From a virus, in the IMG/VR virus record IMGVR_UViG_3300034064_001073, positions 1 through 64,000 of that record: 64,000 nt of DNA, one strand, 5' to 3'. The translations under genes and the position numbers were made by a program. Each line of letters starts with the position of its first letter. Position 1 is the stretch's first letter. Below the pieces are notes generated by a model that was given only the letters and a program-made list of their open reading frames with translations, was not told the origin of the DNA and did no database searches. Below, in pieces: positions 8,701 to 16,090 of this stretch.

Positions 8701-10793
8701 AATAAATTAATGATTGTTTTGTTTGTGGGTACTTCTAGTCTGTAGCTTCGGTCTATATATCGATAGCCATCAGGAATAATTAACCTGTTAACTAGGTTAA
8801 GAGTTCCACAGATTTTTTTCATAAACTCTCTGTGACCTTCGCTCAAGCCTTCTAGTCTATCATTAAACCAAATGCTTCTTGTTGTATTCCAATACAAAAA
8901 CAACTGGTCTTTAATATTAGCTAAACTAGATACATCTACTTTTCCTTCATTTGCATCAGTTACAGTAATTGGAGTAGGGTCACAATTGTCTGACAGACAT
9001 GCTACCTCTGTTGTTATAGGAGGATTAGACTGACCATTCTTTATATAATTAACAACTGTTCTAGACACTAATTCTTCTATAAAAGTTTTTTTAATGTCAA
9101 TTGATGAAGTAATTGATTGTCTCTTAATCCTTGCATTTTTTATATAAATATCATTTGCAGTTAAACGCATTTCTGTGGCATAAGATCCAGGAGTCTCAGG
9201 AACGGTAGCACTGTCTAATCCATTAATTACAAAGTATAAATCTCCCATTGCGTTGATAATATTATTTTCAACTCTTAGGACATAAGATTCTGGAATAAAT
9301 TTAAATTGTATTGCTTGCTTTTTAAGAGTGTCTTTTATTACCTCTATCTGCCTAACAGCATCAAGACCTAGTGATTTGAAAGATATAAGAAAGCTATTAT
9401 CAGCTCTACCCAAGAATTGGGCAGTTGGCATACTAATTCCTTGAATTGGCAGCTTCTTAAATACATTAAAGGATGTGGCAGATATAAAGTCACAACTTAT
9501 ACCCCTAGCAAGATTGGCTTTATCTAGCTCTGCATTTGGATTACTTGATGTTGGAATAACTAACGTATTGTCTTTGTAGAATAAGTCAAAGACAGTTAAG
9601 TCTTTATTGTAAAGATTCCATCCCTTTTTTCTTAGCTCTTCAATCTGAAGTTTATATCTTGTAATTGCAAGAATTAGATCACTTTGCTCAACTTTCTCGT
9701 CTTTAGGAGGAAGTGTAAGTTCTGGCTTTGGTGGTACTACAGGCTCAACAGGAGTTGGCGCTGGAACAGGTTCTGGCAGTATAGCAGCCTCTGCAGGTGG
9801 CTCTGGAGCAGGAGGTAAAGGTTCTGGTGCAGTTGCAGGAGGAGATGGTAGCACTGCAGGTGGAGGTGTAACTGGTGGCGTTGGAGGGGCAGCAGGAGGT
9901 ATCTGAGCTACTGTTGTAGGAGGTATACCTAATGCATCTCTAAACATCTCAGCGCTTTCAGCTGCTGTTTGGGGCAAGCGAAATGCACTCCAATTAGCAA
10001 TTGGCTTTGTAACGGGAAGAAGCTCTCCCATTTGATTTTTCGAATTCTTATGACGTCTTCTTAGAGCCGCTATGACGTCAGGGGCAAGGCCTTCTCTGAA
10101 AGTTCCACCACCACCTCCACCACTAGCAAAGTCAAAATGCATACAGTCGGATGATACACTTCTAAGAGAAAAGTGCCCTCCCCATCTAACACATACGCCT
10201 TCACCAGGGGGCTCTGTAAGGTTGTAGGTACTATCAAGTGCTTGTCCCATAGAATTTCTAGAACCCCAACGGTGGCCAGTGCCTCCTCTCTTTAAATCAT
10301 CCCAATTTACAGGAGTTCCATTATTGTCTATTACTAGATTTTCTTTTATACACTTAACAACAATCTGAGCAAATAACTCATAGACTCTATAGTATTTAGA
10401 ACTTCTTATATTCGGTAGAACTTTACCCTCAGGAGTTACGAGGGCAATATCGATTGCTCTTCCTCTTTTATGATGAGGGCCAGCATTTGCGTACATACTT
10501 CTAAGCAATATTCCGTTAGCGCCACGTTCTGGAGCTACATAATCAGGTGTGACCTCAAGATTTCCTTCTACAACTCCCTTGCCGTATACATGCCAGCCAT
10601 TTGGCAAATACTTACTAGCTGCCTTTATCATCAACTGCAGTCGAGGATCTGCATCAACTAGATTGTCCCACCCTCTGGGAGATGTTAGGTCTTTTTGTTC
10701 TGGAGGTATTACTGGTTTCCAATAAAATTCTCTTCTTTGGATACTGGGCTCATATCGAACAGTATTGAATTGATAGTCTTGTTCTCTGCCCAT
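2793..10793 (-). CDS. Giant baseplate hub with N-terminal M15-like peptidase domain
   Basis: 2666 residues. (a) Residues about 40-230 match an M15-type (VanY / L-Ala-D-Glu carboxypeptidase) zinc peptidase: HHKRGRAID gives H108 and D115, and CMHFDF gives H219, the expected zinc triad. (b) Residues about 285-365 are a Pro/Ala-rich linker. (c) Residues about 450-550 resemble a domain in the 447-residue gene upstream. (d) Residues about 975-1035 and 2010-2080 hold Gly/Ala hydrophobic stretches. (e) Residues about 1685-1840 fit the tail hub fold of gpD / T4 gp27 proteins (GMKIKVCLGF, then FLGEITDINLDGSGNKIEVVAQS). (f) A glycine-zipper membrane-like segment lies at about 2500-2560. It probably forms the tail tip, with a peptidase that cuts peptidoglycan and hydrophobic parts that may insert in the membrane. 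It is far longer than normal hubs. The peptidase and hub calls rest on motifs; the membrane role is inference. Confidence 0.82.
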   Translation of the reverse strand: MGREQDYQFNTVRYEPSIQRREFYWKPVIPPEQKDLTSPRGWDNLVDADPRLQLMIKAASKYLPNGWHVYGKGVVEGNLEVTPDYVAPERGANGILLRSMYANAGPHHKRGRAIDIALVTPEGKVLPNIRSSKYYRVYELFAQIVVKCIKENLVIDNNGTPVNWDDLKRGGTGHRWGSRNSMGQALDSTYNLTEPPGEGVCVRWGGHFSLRSVSSDCMHFDFASGGGGGGTFREGLAPDVIAALRRRHKNSKNQMGELLPVTKPIANWSAFRLPQTAAESAEMFRDALGIPPTTVAQIPPAAPPTPPVTPPPAVLPSPPATAPEPLPPAPEPPAEAAILPEPVPAPTPVEPVVPPKPELTLPPKDEKVEQSDLILAITRYKLQIEELRKKGWNLYNKDLTVFDLFYKDNTLVIPTSSNPNAELDKANLARGISCDFISATSFNVFKKLPIQGISMPTAQFLGRADNSFLISFKSLGLDAVRQIEVIKDTLKKQAIQFKFIPESYVLRVENNIINAMGDLYFVINGLDSATVPETPGSYATEMRLTANDIYIKNARIKRQSITSSIDIKKTFIEELVSRTVVNYIKNGQSNPPITTEVACLSDNCDPTPITVTDANEGKVDVSSLANIKDQLFLYWNTTRSIWFNDRLEGLSEGHREFMKKICGTLNLVNRLIIPDGYRYIDRSYRLEVPTNKTIINLFYNDGHGFLNPTLMTDEPFMWMKDYTDRYKSEFLVATGGSIYANQFLQFQAIAPMAFESIAPAYWDFKLEAEHIEYDISELPLRIEAFTFADGEGQSSYADALDYWTKSGDTTTNPIAPYIRSHRSMLGLARNTWFLWMWRCIFMQRYFYNDSVLDPVRTSFQGTPRSLITFGDANKIKSDTWIRENFDYVRRFAPDEIFQEEAFGPNFLRNFTTDAKEFGVKIYEIVKPITSVNDLVQVEDAIGAAAGTSPDGSINLNQIYTIIKPGAKHLFKPWKGYDFKDTIVDIGLVWGGEYVIGSVVGALGKGVSFIIGKGATATKKAVAGVAATAPGQKTTAVVGAVATAWKNNTVVINAAQKTSAVRAWFSNTRAWKAGQGTFDFISGKLALAKDFFTKQRSAGQGFVGRTFDNTIKILAGKGAGFQSLTTASSIALDDLAGVYLDGARENKSSEAIQANIKNIKNGIDGFALQTTNSQFQTESFYYEYRERTINGGNAKYHPDSLNLKDIGIGSPVGIFKDIAAKDRPLILRDGKTMVADWITEFQEIIDDPTSTGWMKLTVPNKYFMDYVWNYLIIPYLNNVFDFESIYKISVETEFFPKTRELLIAQEQSLVDPTYEDLDLPLHPYWNQRVDALGFPAVVNNFNQDAVVTDGKFIANFSRGNSFTEPDFYLYNPSIEGNEEFLRDRQIDSTKLSARWSPQDIFNFGINMQANIAAGDIERLGKASSPLNADTKIGTPATFKNFFDRYTNAMEAGKYLESIIGAWSNEIHNTQAVPKQTPALDGCEGTEEELDKKYPKSKSSKAGWENLRLWLGPNVDLLAPMSMNFDKADKDNLKLRMSTLANLTLKDFNEISGEDYVIKMQTYLQQDYEEFVADLTPQEEADLDGSTPDSNDPVDPSNPSEPPNIAPAVRPRRKFGEADPNANQSKKNYPDFNLYNFFDEDCGSGDPAIMLQYSTERYANLTRLHDGLKSIGRRKLAARRAYPVCKVYLIEEDDIYNKEYIELDEIYTYSKIERLEIADSRKRPSSICRLTFVDPNGVLTGFNQFSKAANSNLIADNKINERRNNVGTGLDFESSNALLRGTEFEQSDIGFVLNAGMKIKVCLGFSNDANKLEEVFLGEITDINLDGSGNKIEVVAQSYGAELIAKLKGSTQEETSKEHMDTFDLLARLMFEPEIIHFGKKKFDSVVSFGEDKSIEVADLAYKEGFAVGGMHNARRKGGLINILYGLGDDLDFNLIDKTVDALENWKNKANRGYIIKPFAGPQDDNLYIPSYQPLQGYYWYDWFGTWTGSLTRDGTARIVEVEDGQLKEFQDKAKRLGIPGIATGISAGVTAGLLYGSRGAVGQLTKTKIGFFLVAAVGFGIVLKAITQAVLTAGYYGIDYLTNERDIGSIEEAKTYQSDILSRHKVATNDKDGYVNSPMLISVYDPDSLIYNVYYSTIWDVFEEMTYRHPSYVKHPRIYKNSNRMTMFFGLPDQNMWEYCGDPLDVYRQDKIFRKILKSGGTLEEDSPFLQEKRKDTSAEYNLGDYGEVPAVSSEELANFVRLARRRFRPFRNWHNLNSYTDIISNDIEATADAWYTEVEIQYSDSRLKNNVPAAVTNPNAFIDWQKDNVVVKKANVDLSPQFIRRTTYQFPNCKSKGMANTYARSILAKQAKEMYKGSLTIMGNPYIKPYDVCILNDTYNNIYGPIEVEEVHHIFSPETGYITQIYPDTFVVEEDVTPYIIFNGLQSSVYTRTEYYMELAVAAFPNWGEYNNMTSEGQYYLDNLAESTANYRQKALKVFEEVNAAQDFVESIAVGSGVVGGLAGGLLGLSTKKFIYGEGLFGSGAAVLLGGAAAASLAYFYASSSLTSIIYNYIAEGRAYMMIPLAREGIPMVAGTNIGFGSGMYKSPGQYIRQYWMDGGLGKSIERADSIMKMANARLRYGASMDNTLLETEFSAKSIGFSVDKMFEDFGGVLADKYLFPSVKKQ

Positions 10794-10837
10794 TCTTCGT
10801 TTCCTTTCAAAGCTTTTTAAGCTTTAATTTAAAAGTA

Positions 10838-12214
10838 TTATTTTGTTATATAGTCAATAACTGTATTCGCAGTATTAACAGTTGCGTTCCAAGCTGCTTG
10901 GGTTCGACTAGCTTTTGCTGGTATAGCAACAGTTCCTGGCTGTGTAACTGGAATAGGTGGATATTCGGTAACGTCACGTCCATCTTGAGGCGACATAAGC
11001 GCAGTACTATCTATTTCAACCTTTGGCTTTGGCGCAACACAAGAGTTAATAACAACAGCAGGCGCAGCCGGGGGAGGTTTCGCAACTACATATCCGTCAG
11101 GAAGAGGAATACCAAGTCCTTCCTGAAATCGATCTCTGCTTTCATCTGCGCTTTGAGGCAAATTAAACTCAGACCAGTTTTTTACTGGCCGACAATCTGG
11201 GGGCTTGCCATCTGGCCTAGTAAATACTCTCTTAACATGCTCACTTAGACCCCTGCTCCAATAACCACTTGTCCTACCGGCTGTGTCACCCGCGCCACTA
11301 AAATCGAAATGCATAGAATCCAGAACAACGTTTGTCGCAAAGTCGGGTGAAAAAGGCTTACCATCAAGTTCATACACGGCTTGGAATCGCCCCGTAAACT
11401 CGGGCTTATCGTCCTTACCCCACTCAACCAGGGTTATACCATGATAACCTGGTCCGTCTGTCTTCTTTAGACTTTCCAATGTCGGTTGCTCACCTACTCT
11501 GTAAGTCTTAGCGTTTTCATTGCCAAAGTACCCGCCCCATCTTACACCTATATTCGTATCTGTATCTGGAGGGTCAACTTGTACTGTATCTTTGATTGAG
11601 GTACCTTCTTCATTTCTTGGATCTGTATTCTCTACTCCGTTCTCATCAAATTCTCTTCTATGACCAAGTTTTGATCTTTCTCTGCCTCCCTCAATGTATC
11701 GCAAATCACTCCAGTCTACCGTCTCACCATTATCATCTTTGACTATATTTGTTATGATGCACTTAGCTACACACTGGGCAAATAATTCATAAGCTCTAAA
11801 AGTTCTTACATTTCTTATATTGCCAAGGACTTTACCTTCATTCGTAATAAGATGTATATCTATAGCTCTGCCTCCGCCATGATTTGAGGTCTTCCCAGCT
11901 ACTGATCTAAGAATAGACCCGCTCGCGTCTTTTCCTTGTACCCCCGTCAGCTCTCCAGATAAAGTACTGTCACCTATACGCTCGCCAGTTGAAACTTGCC
12001 ATCCATTTGGTAAATACTTACTAGCTTCTCTTATCATTAATTCTAATCTTGGATCTGCATCAACCTTGCATCCGAATGCTTTTGGAGCAGCCCAGCCACC
12101 AGGAGGCTGTAAAAGAAAGTCTTTTCTTAGATACCGAGTTCTAGCTTCTCCGCCACGAACATACCTATCCGTACCAAAAAGATATTTTGCTTCTCTTTCG
12201 CTTTGCTTGCTCAT
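10838..12214 (-). CDS. M15-like peptidoglycan peptidase, tail-associated
   Basis: 458 residues. The core is an M15-type zinc peptidase domain: NHGGGRAID supplies H112 and D119, and SMHFDF supplies H302. The signature H-x2-G-x-A-x-D plus MHFD is that of VanY, T5 endolysin and related enzymes that cut peptide bonds in peptidoglycan. The domain is closely similar to the N-terminus of the giant hub encoded next (shared LMI(R/K)ASKYLPNGW, YELFAQ and RWGG segments), with an extra insertion of about 60 residues before the MHFD part. The C-terminus is Pro/Ala-rich. No signal peptide is present, and its place among baseplate genes argues for a virion-bound lysin rather than a holin-dependent endolysin, although an endolysin role cannot be excluded. 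The ribosome site is AAGGTG. Confidence 0.8.
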   Translation of the reverse strand: MSKQSEREAKYLFGTDRYVRGGEARTRYLRKDFLLQPPGGWAAPKAFGCKVDADPRLELMIREASKYLPNGWQVSTGERIGDSTLSGELTGVQGKDASGSILRSVAGKTSNHGGGRAIDIHLITNEGKVLGNIRNVRTFRAYELFAQCVAKCIITNIVKDDNGETVDWSDLRYIEGGRERSKLGHRREFDENGVENTDPRNEEGTSIKDTVQVDPPDTDTNIGVRWGGYFGNENAKTYRVGEQPTLESLKKTDGPGYHGITLVEWGKDDKPEFTGRFQAVYELDGKPFSPDFATNVVLDSMHFDFSGAGDTAGRTSGYWSRGLSEHVKRVFTRPDGKPPDCRPVKNWSEFNLPQSADESRDRFQEGLGIPLPDGYVVAKPPPAAPAVVINSCVAPKPKVEIDSTALMSPQDGRDVTEYPPIPVTQPGTVAIPAKASRTQAAWNATVNTANTVIDYITK

Positions 12215-12292
12215 AACAACACCTTATAAGATTAGTGTATTCTTCACATTATTTTATCTTTAATTAGAAAATTAGATTAATCTTTCTTTTTA

Positions 12293-14722
12293 CTAGGTCT
12301 TTTTTTTAGGGATAACCTCTATTGGAATTGCAGCTCCATTTGAGTTAATATATCTACCAAGAAGTTGCCCGTCGCCAATTTGACCTTCTTTTCCTGGATT
12401 CTCTGTATTGTAAGCTTCTCTTTGGGCTTTCCACGCCTCTTTTTCTGAGCTTAAATCAGGATTTAATATTTCTATAATTTGATAATTTGCTCCTGAGTAT
12501 CGACTCTTTACTGCGCCGGCAATCTTTGTGTAAGGCGGAGCTGCTGCCTTGAATGCTTCAGGCTGGTAATAGAAAGGTTCTTTACTTGTAGAAGGAGTAG
12601 TTCCCCATCCTTGCATTCCAAAATAAATTGAGAAAAAATTAAAACTATCTTCTTGTGCCCTTTGTACAAATCCATTTCCTAGTTTAGTTTCCAACACCCC
12701 TTCAATATTTTGTGACTCCATCTGATCTTCTACAGGAGCATCTACAAATCGCTCATAAGTTACACCACCTAAGGCATCTTGGTATGATTTATAAACTTTA
12801 CCGAATATAGCTTCTTGTATTTTTGGTTTAATATTAGAGTAATAATTACTAATTCTAGCAGAATAGTTCGCAAACAAATACGCAGCATTTGGCGTATTAA
12901 CAGACCCAACCGGAACCATATACAAAGGTGAATCTTTCAAATTAGTTTTTGTAGGCTCTACAAAAGAAGTATACGCCTTTTTGTAATATCCTTGAATATC
13001 CTCTTTCATTTTGTCAACAAATGTTTTCCATATACAAGCAAAGAAAAAGCGCTCGCCATCTGGCTCTTCACTTAAAATCCATCCCTTTCTCCATTCGTCA
13101 CTATTCTCATGAACTTTATTTTGTACTTCTTTTTTTGAATATCTTTTTGTATATAAAAATGGATGTGCGTCTAAGTTGCAGTTTTTAAACCAATCTCCAT
13201 ATCCTGTTCCTAGGTGTATCTCAGGTCTTATTTCCTGATCATCCCACGAGGCAACCGCTGGATCAGTCCACTGATATTTATCAGTTATTTTTGCTGCTTG
13301 TAAGAAAGCATCAGTCTTGATAACCCACTTAGAACCAGACTGCCCAGCAAAATGAGTTACATAAAAAAGATAATAAGGAAAAGTAATAGGATTTTCTGCT
13401 AATCTTTCATTGTCTGTTCGTAATGTCTTATCTATTAATCCAATTCTTGCACGCTCAGCTGCTTCAGATTCTTCTCTTTTTTGAACACTTTTAAGATTTT
13501 CGGCTCTTGCTTCTTCTGCGCTTGTCTTTCCAACCGCTACTGTAACTGGGAAAATTCCTTTTACTCCCCCCAGCTTGTAAGCGTCTTGTATAAGTGAAAA
13601 TCGACTTAACATCTCTCCGCCATAAGCAATAATAAAAGCTATTTCATCTGGATAATATCTACAATCAATAAAAAATCTTTTATCAGTGCGTTTCGTTCCT
13701 ATCGCTTCTTTTGTGACTGGATCTATTATTGCTCTATTTTTAGCTCTTGGAAGGAAATAGAAAGGAAAAAAACTGTACTCTGGATTTATTTTTAAAATTT
13801 CTTTTCCATCTATGTTTACTTTAATAGTCAAAGGAAATTTATGAGAATTTGGAAGTTCCTTTACTAACGCTGCAAGGTCTGAGTCATTCTCATAAATTTC
13901 TCTTTGTCGGTTATATTCAGTTATATATTCTGGCTTAAGTAATTCTTTATATTTTTTAGCTGCAACCACTACAGCTTCATACGTAATATTAGTATATTGT
14001 AATTGTCCACTGGCACTACTTGCTGTATTAAAACTAAAGAATTTATTTCCGGACTCACGAGTTGCCATAGCTGCCATTAAAACTGGGAAACAAAAATTAG
14101 GAATAAAACTATACTCAGCCGACATTTTTGTTAAGTCTAGGTTTAGATGAGTCATATTAAAAGTTAGGATTCCGCTTGAACTTGAGACTTGTAAGTCGGG
14201 GGCACTTCCTGCTGCTCCTGCGGGAGGAACATAACCAGGAGCACCTGGAACAGGAGGTCCACCTGGCCTAGGTGGTGTCGCTGCTCTAGGACCTGGTACT
14301 ACTGGTGTAGTAGGCGGAGTCGTTGGATTTGGGCGCGCTCGACGTCGTGCTTCTTCGTCACGCATTACTTGATCTCTTTGTTGCATTGCTTTTCGTGCCT
14401 GATCAACGTCTGCGTCATGTGCCTCCTCTTCTTCTAATGTCCAACCGCGGTAAGCTGCTTGTCCTCTATTAACCAACCTTGTACCTTGGTCAATTGGCCA
14501 CGAAACAATATCATTGCCTACGCTGGCTAGACGTGAATACCAAGGCTGAGGAGGAATTGCTGGCAAATTAGGATTAAGAGGTGGTAATCCAGGAGTAGGA
14601 GTAGCCAAAGATGTAGCACCAGGAGGCGCTAAAAATGCTGCGTTGCCAGCAGGTGCTGGTTGAGGACTAGCGGCAGCAGGTCGTCTTGTAGGTGTGCTTG
14701 GACTTCTTTGTCTATCTCCCAT
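12293..14722 (-). CDS. Proline-rich tail or baseplate protein of unknown function
   Basis: 809 residues. Residues 1-65 and about 125-180 are low-complexity Pro/Ala/Thr-rich, with an Arg/Glu/Asp-rich charged helix between them (EEEEAHDADVDQARKAMQ). From about residue 185 onward the protein is folded, aromatic-rich and mixed alpha/beta (GILTFNMTHLNLDLTKM, YSFFPFYFLPRAKNR, RFFIDCRYYPDEIAF). No catalytic motif is recognised. It ends in a lysine-rich tail. It lies between the 447-residue baseplate-type gene and the M15 peptidase gene, so a tail-tip or baseplate role is likely. The Pro-rich N-terminus resembles the linker style in the hub protein, suggesting a flexible tether. Function is not assigned. 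Confidence 0.6.
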   Translation of the reverse strand: MGDRQRSPSTPTRRPAAASPQPAPAGNAAFLAPPGATSLATPTPGLPPLNPNLPAIPPQPWYSRLASVGNDIVSWPIDQGTRLVNRGQAAYRGWTLEEEEAHDADVDQARKAMQQRDQVMRDEEARRRARPNPTTPPTTPVVPGPRAATPPRPGGPPVPGAPGYVPPAGAAGSAPDLQVSSSSGILTFNMTHLNLDLTKMSAEYSFIPNFCFPVLMAAMATRESGNKFFSFNTASSASGQLQYTNITYEAVVVAAKKYKELLKPEYITEYNRQREIYENDSDLAALVKELPNSHKFPLTIKVNIDGKEILKINPEYSFFPFYFLPRAKNRAIIDPVTKEAIGTKRTDKRFFIDCRYYPDEIAFIIAYGGEMLSRFSLIQDAYKLGGVKGIFPVTVAVGKTSAEEARAENLKSVQKREESEAAERARIGLIDKTLRTDNERLAENPITFPYYLFYVTHFAGQSGSKWVIKTDAFLQAAKITDKYQWTDPAVASWDDQEIRPEIHLGTGYGDWFKNCNLDAHPFLYTKRYSKKEVQNKVHENSDEWRKGWILSEEPDGERFFFACIWKTFVDKMKEDIQGYYKKAYTSFVEPTKTNLKDSPLYMVPVGSVNTPNAAYLFANYSARISNYYSNIKPKIQEAIFGKVYKSYQDALGGVTYERFVDAPVEDQMESQNIEGVLETKLGNGFVQRAQEDSFNFFSIYFGMQGWGTTPSTSKEPFYYQPEAFKAAAPPYTKIAGAVKSRYSGANYQIIEILNPDLSSEKEAWKAQREAYNTENPGKEGQIGDGQLLGRYINSNGAAIPIEVIPKKKT

Positions 14723-14746
14723 AGCTTTTCCTTTTATAATTAATAA

Positions 14747-16090
14747 TTAAGGGCCAATACCTGCAGCACCAGATGCTGTCATACTCGCAGCCATTGTTGT
14801 TTCTAGCTCTGCGAACGCGGCTATCTCTTCTTCAGTATATCCTTCTTTGATTAACTGCATATCACCTTGCATTCTAATCTTAAATAAGCGTGCACGATCA
14901 AGCGCTAACTTTCTTTTGTAATAGGTTCTTATAGTATCTGCGACTACCGGATCAATTTGAATAGATTTAAATTCTTTCCACTTTAATACAATAGCATCAC
15001 CAAGGTCATGATTCTGTGAATTATATGGACTAATTTTTGTAAAGTCATATCTATTAAGAGTTACATCTTGTTCATTATTAACAATTTTTTGTGCCCATCT
15101 TGCATGTAGCCAGTCGATATATTGCTTATACAGAGTACTCTCATATGGAAATTGTGTAATATCACTTGTTACCATAAAGTCCCTATCAAGACTATTTATA
15201 GAGTCTACAGTTTGATATGCAGGATTAACAACTGAGCAATCACTTTCTGTCGTTGTTGCTGTTGCTCTATCTCTTAATTTGGGATTCACATACCAACTTT
15301 TTGAACCAAAATAATACGTTCTTGACTCAGGTGTATCTTCTGACTCATCAAGTCGAGTTGGATATTTATGCCAGTCAGGAAGTTTACGTAGTATTCCTTC
15401 GTAGTTCATATTCACATCAAAGAAAGAAGACCCATTCTTGGCATCCCAATTCTTTTTGAAAAGCCACTTATCACTATAAGGCGTATAGCCAAGAGGACTC
15501 ATAGTCAAGGACGCAACAAGCGTACCAGGTTCTCCTGGGCTAGTTGACATTGCTAAGTTATGCATACAAAAAACCATATTGTGAGTAAGTGGAATTTTAA
15601 GCTTTGCTCTTAGATATGCATTCTCAACAACAGAAAAAGGAATATGTTTAAACTGAATAATTAAGTCTAATATTCCTCCACGTTTTTGCGTATTATTATT
15701 TTCATAATCATTTGTGTATTTTGCTGGACCTACCTCGCTAGTTCTATCATCAATATTAACAATTGAATTTTTACTTACAATATTCAAGTTAATTGTAAAG
15801 ATTTCACTTGCAATCCCAACAGGTATCTTAGAAGCTGAATTACTTCTTAAGCTTTGAAATTCCGCATAAGAATTTTCTTCCTGCGAACTTATTCTTTCAG
15901 GTGGAACTTCAAAATACAGATCATTAATCCAAAAGGCATGATTGAACTTATCACCATACTCTTGGTATCCAGTATTTAGCAAAGCATCGCTAACTGTTTC
16001 TCCATCAACATTTTCATCTAAGTAATTCTTAGCAGCATAAGAGTCTATTCTAGCTCTTCCACCACCAGCGTTATATCTATTATCAGCCAT
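14747..16090 (-). CDS. Baseplate/tail structural protein sharing a domain with the hub
   Basis: 447 residues. Residues about 45-205 look like a beta-rich domain with the motifs FWINDLYFEVPPERI, IIQFKHIPFSVV and GEPGTLVASLTMSPLGY. A similar order (IQFKFIPESYV, a strand with an N-G/N-L turn, then PETPGSYATEMRLT) appears at about residues 450-550 of the giant hub, so the two probably share a fold. The C-terminal part is helical and charged (YYKRKLALDRARLFKIRMQ) and ends in an Ala/Gly-rich tail. The start codon overlaps the stop of the 2330-residue polymerase-like gene (TAATG). A baseplate or distal tube role is inferred from position and the shared domain; no family name is claimed. Confidence 0.6.
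   Translation of the reverse strand: MADNRYNAGGGRARIDSYAAKNYLDENVDGETVSDALLNTGYQEYGDKFNHAFWINDLYFEVPPERISSQEENSYAEFQSLRSNSASKIPVGIASEIFTINLNIVSKNSIVNIDDRTSEVGPAKYTNDYENNNTQKRGGILDLIIQFKHIPFSVVENAYLRAKLKIPLTHNMVFCMHNLAMSTSPGEPGTLVASLTMSPLGYTPYSDKWLFKKNWDAKNGSSFFDVNMNYEGILRKLPDWHKYPTRLDESEDTPESRTYYFGSKSWYVNPKLRDRATATTTESDCSVVNPAYQTVDSINSLDRDFMVTSDITQFPYESTLYKQYIDWLHARWAQKIVNNEQDVTLNRYDFTKISPYNSQNHDLGDAIVLKWKEFKSIQIDPVVADTIRTYYKRKLALDRARLFKIRMQGDMQLIKEGYTEEEIAAFAELETTMAASMTASGAAGIGP

Noticed and set aside
9700-9940. A tandem DNA repeat in the hub gene
   Set aside because: It is Pro/Ala low-complexity coding sequence without a constant nucleotide period.
10794-10837. Small inverted repeat AAAGCTTAAAAAGCTTT before the giant hub gene as a terminator
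   Set aside because: The stem is short and AT-rich and is followed by the ribosome site GAAAGGAAA rather than a T tract.
15190-15202. TATTTATA, a T4-type late promoter consensus on the minus strand
   Set aside because: It lies inside coding sequence of the 447-residue gene with no gene start nearby; chance matches are expected in AT-rich DNA.
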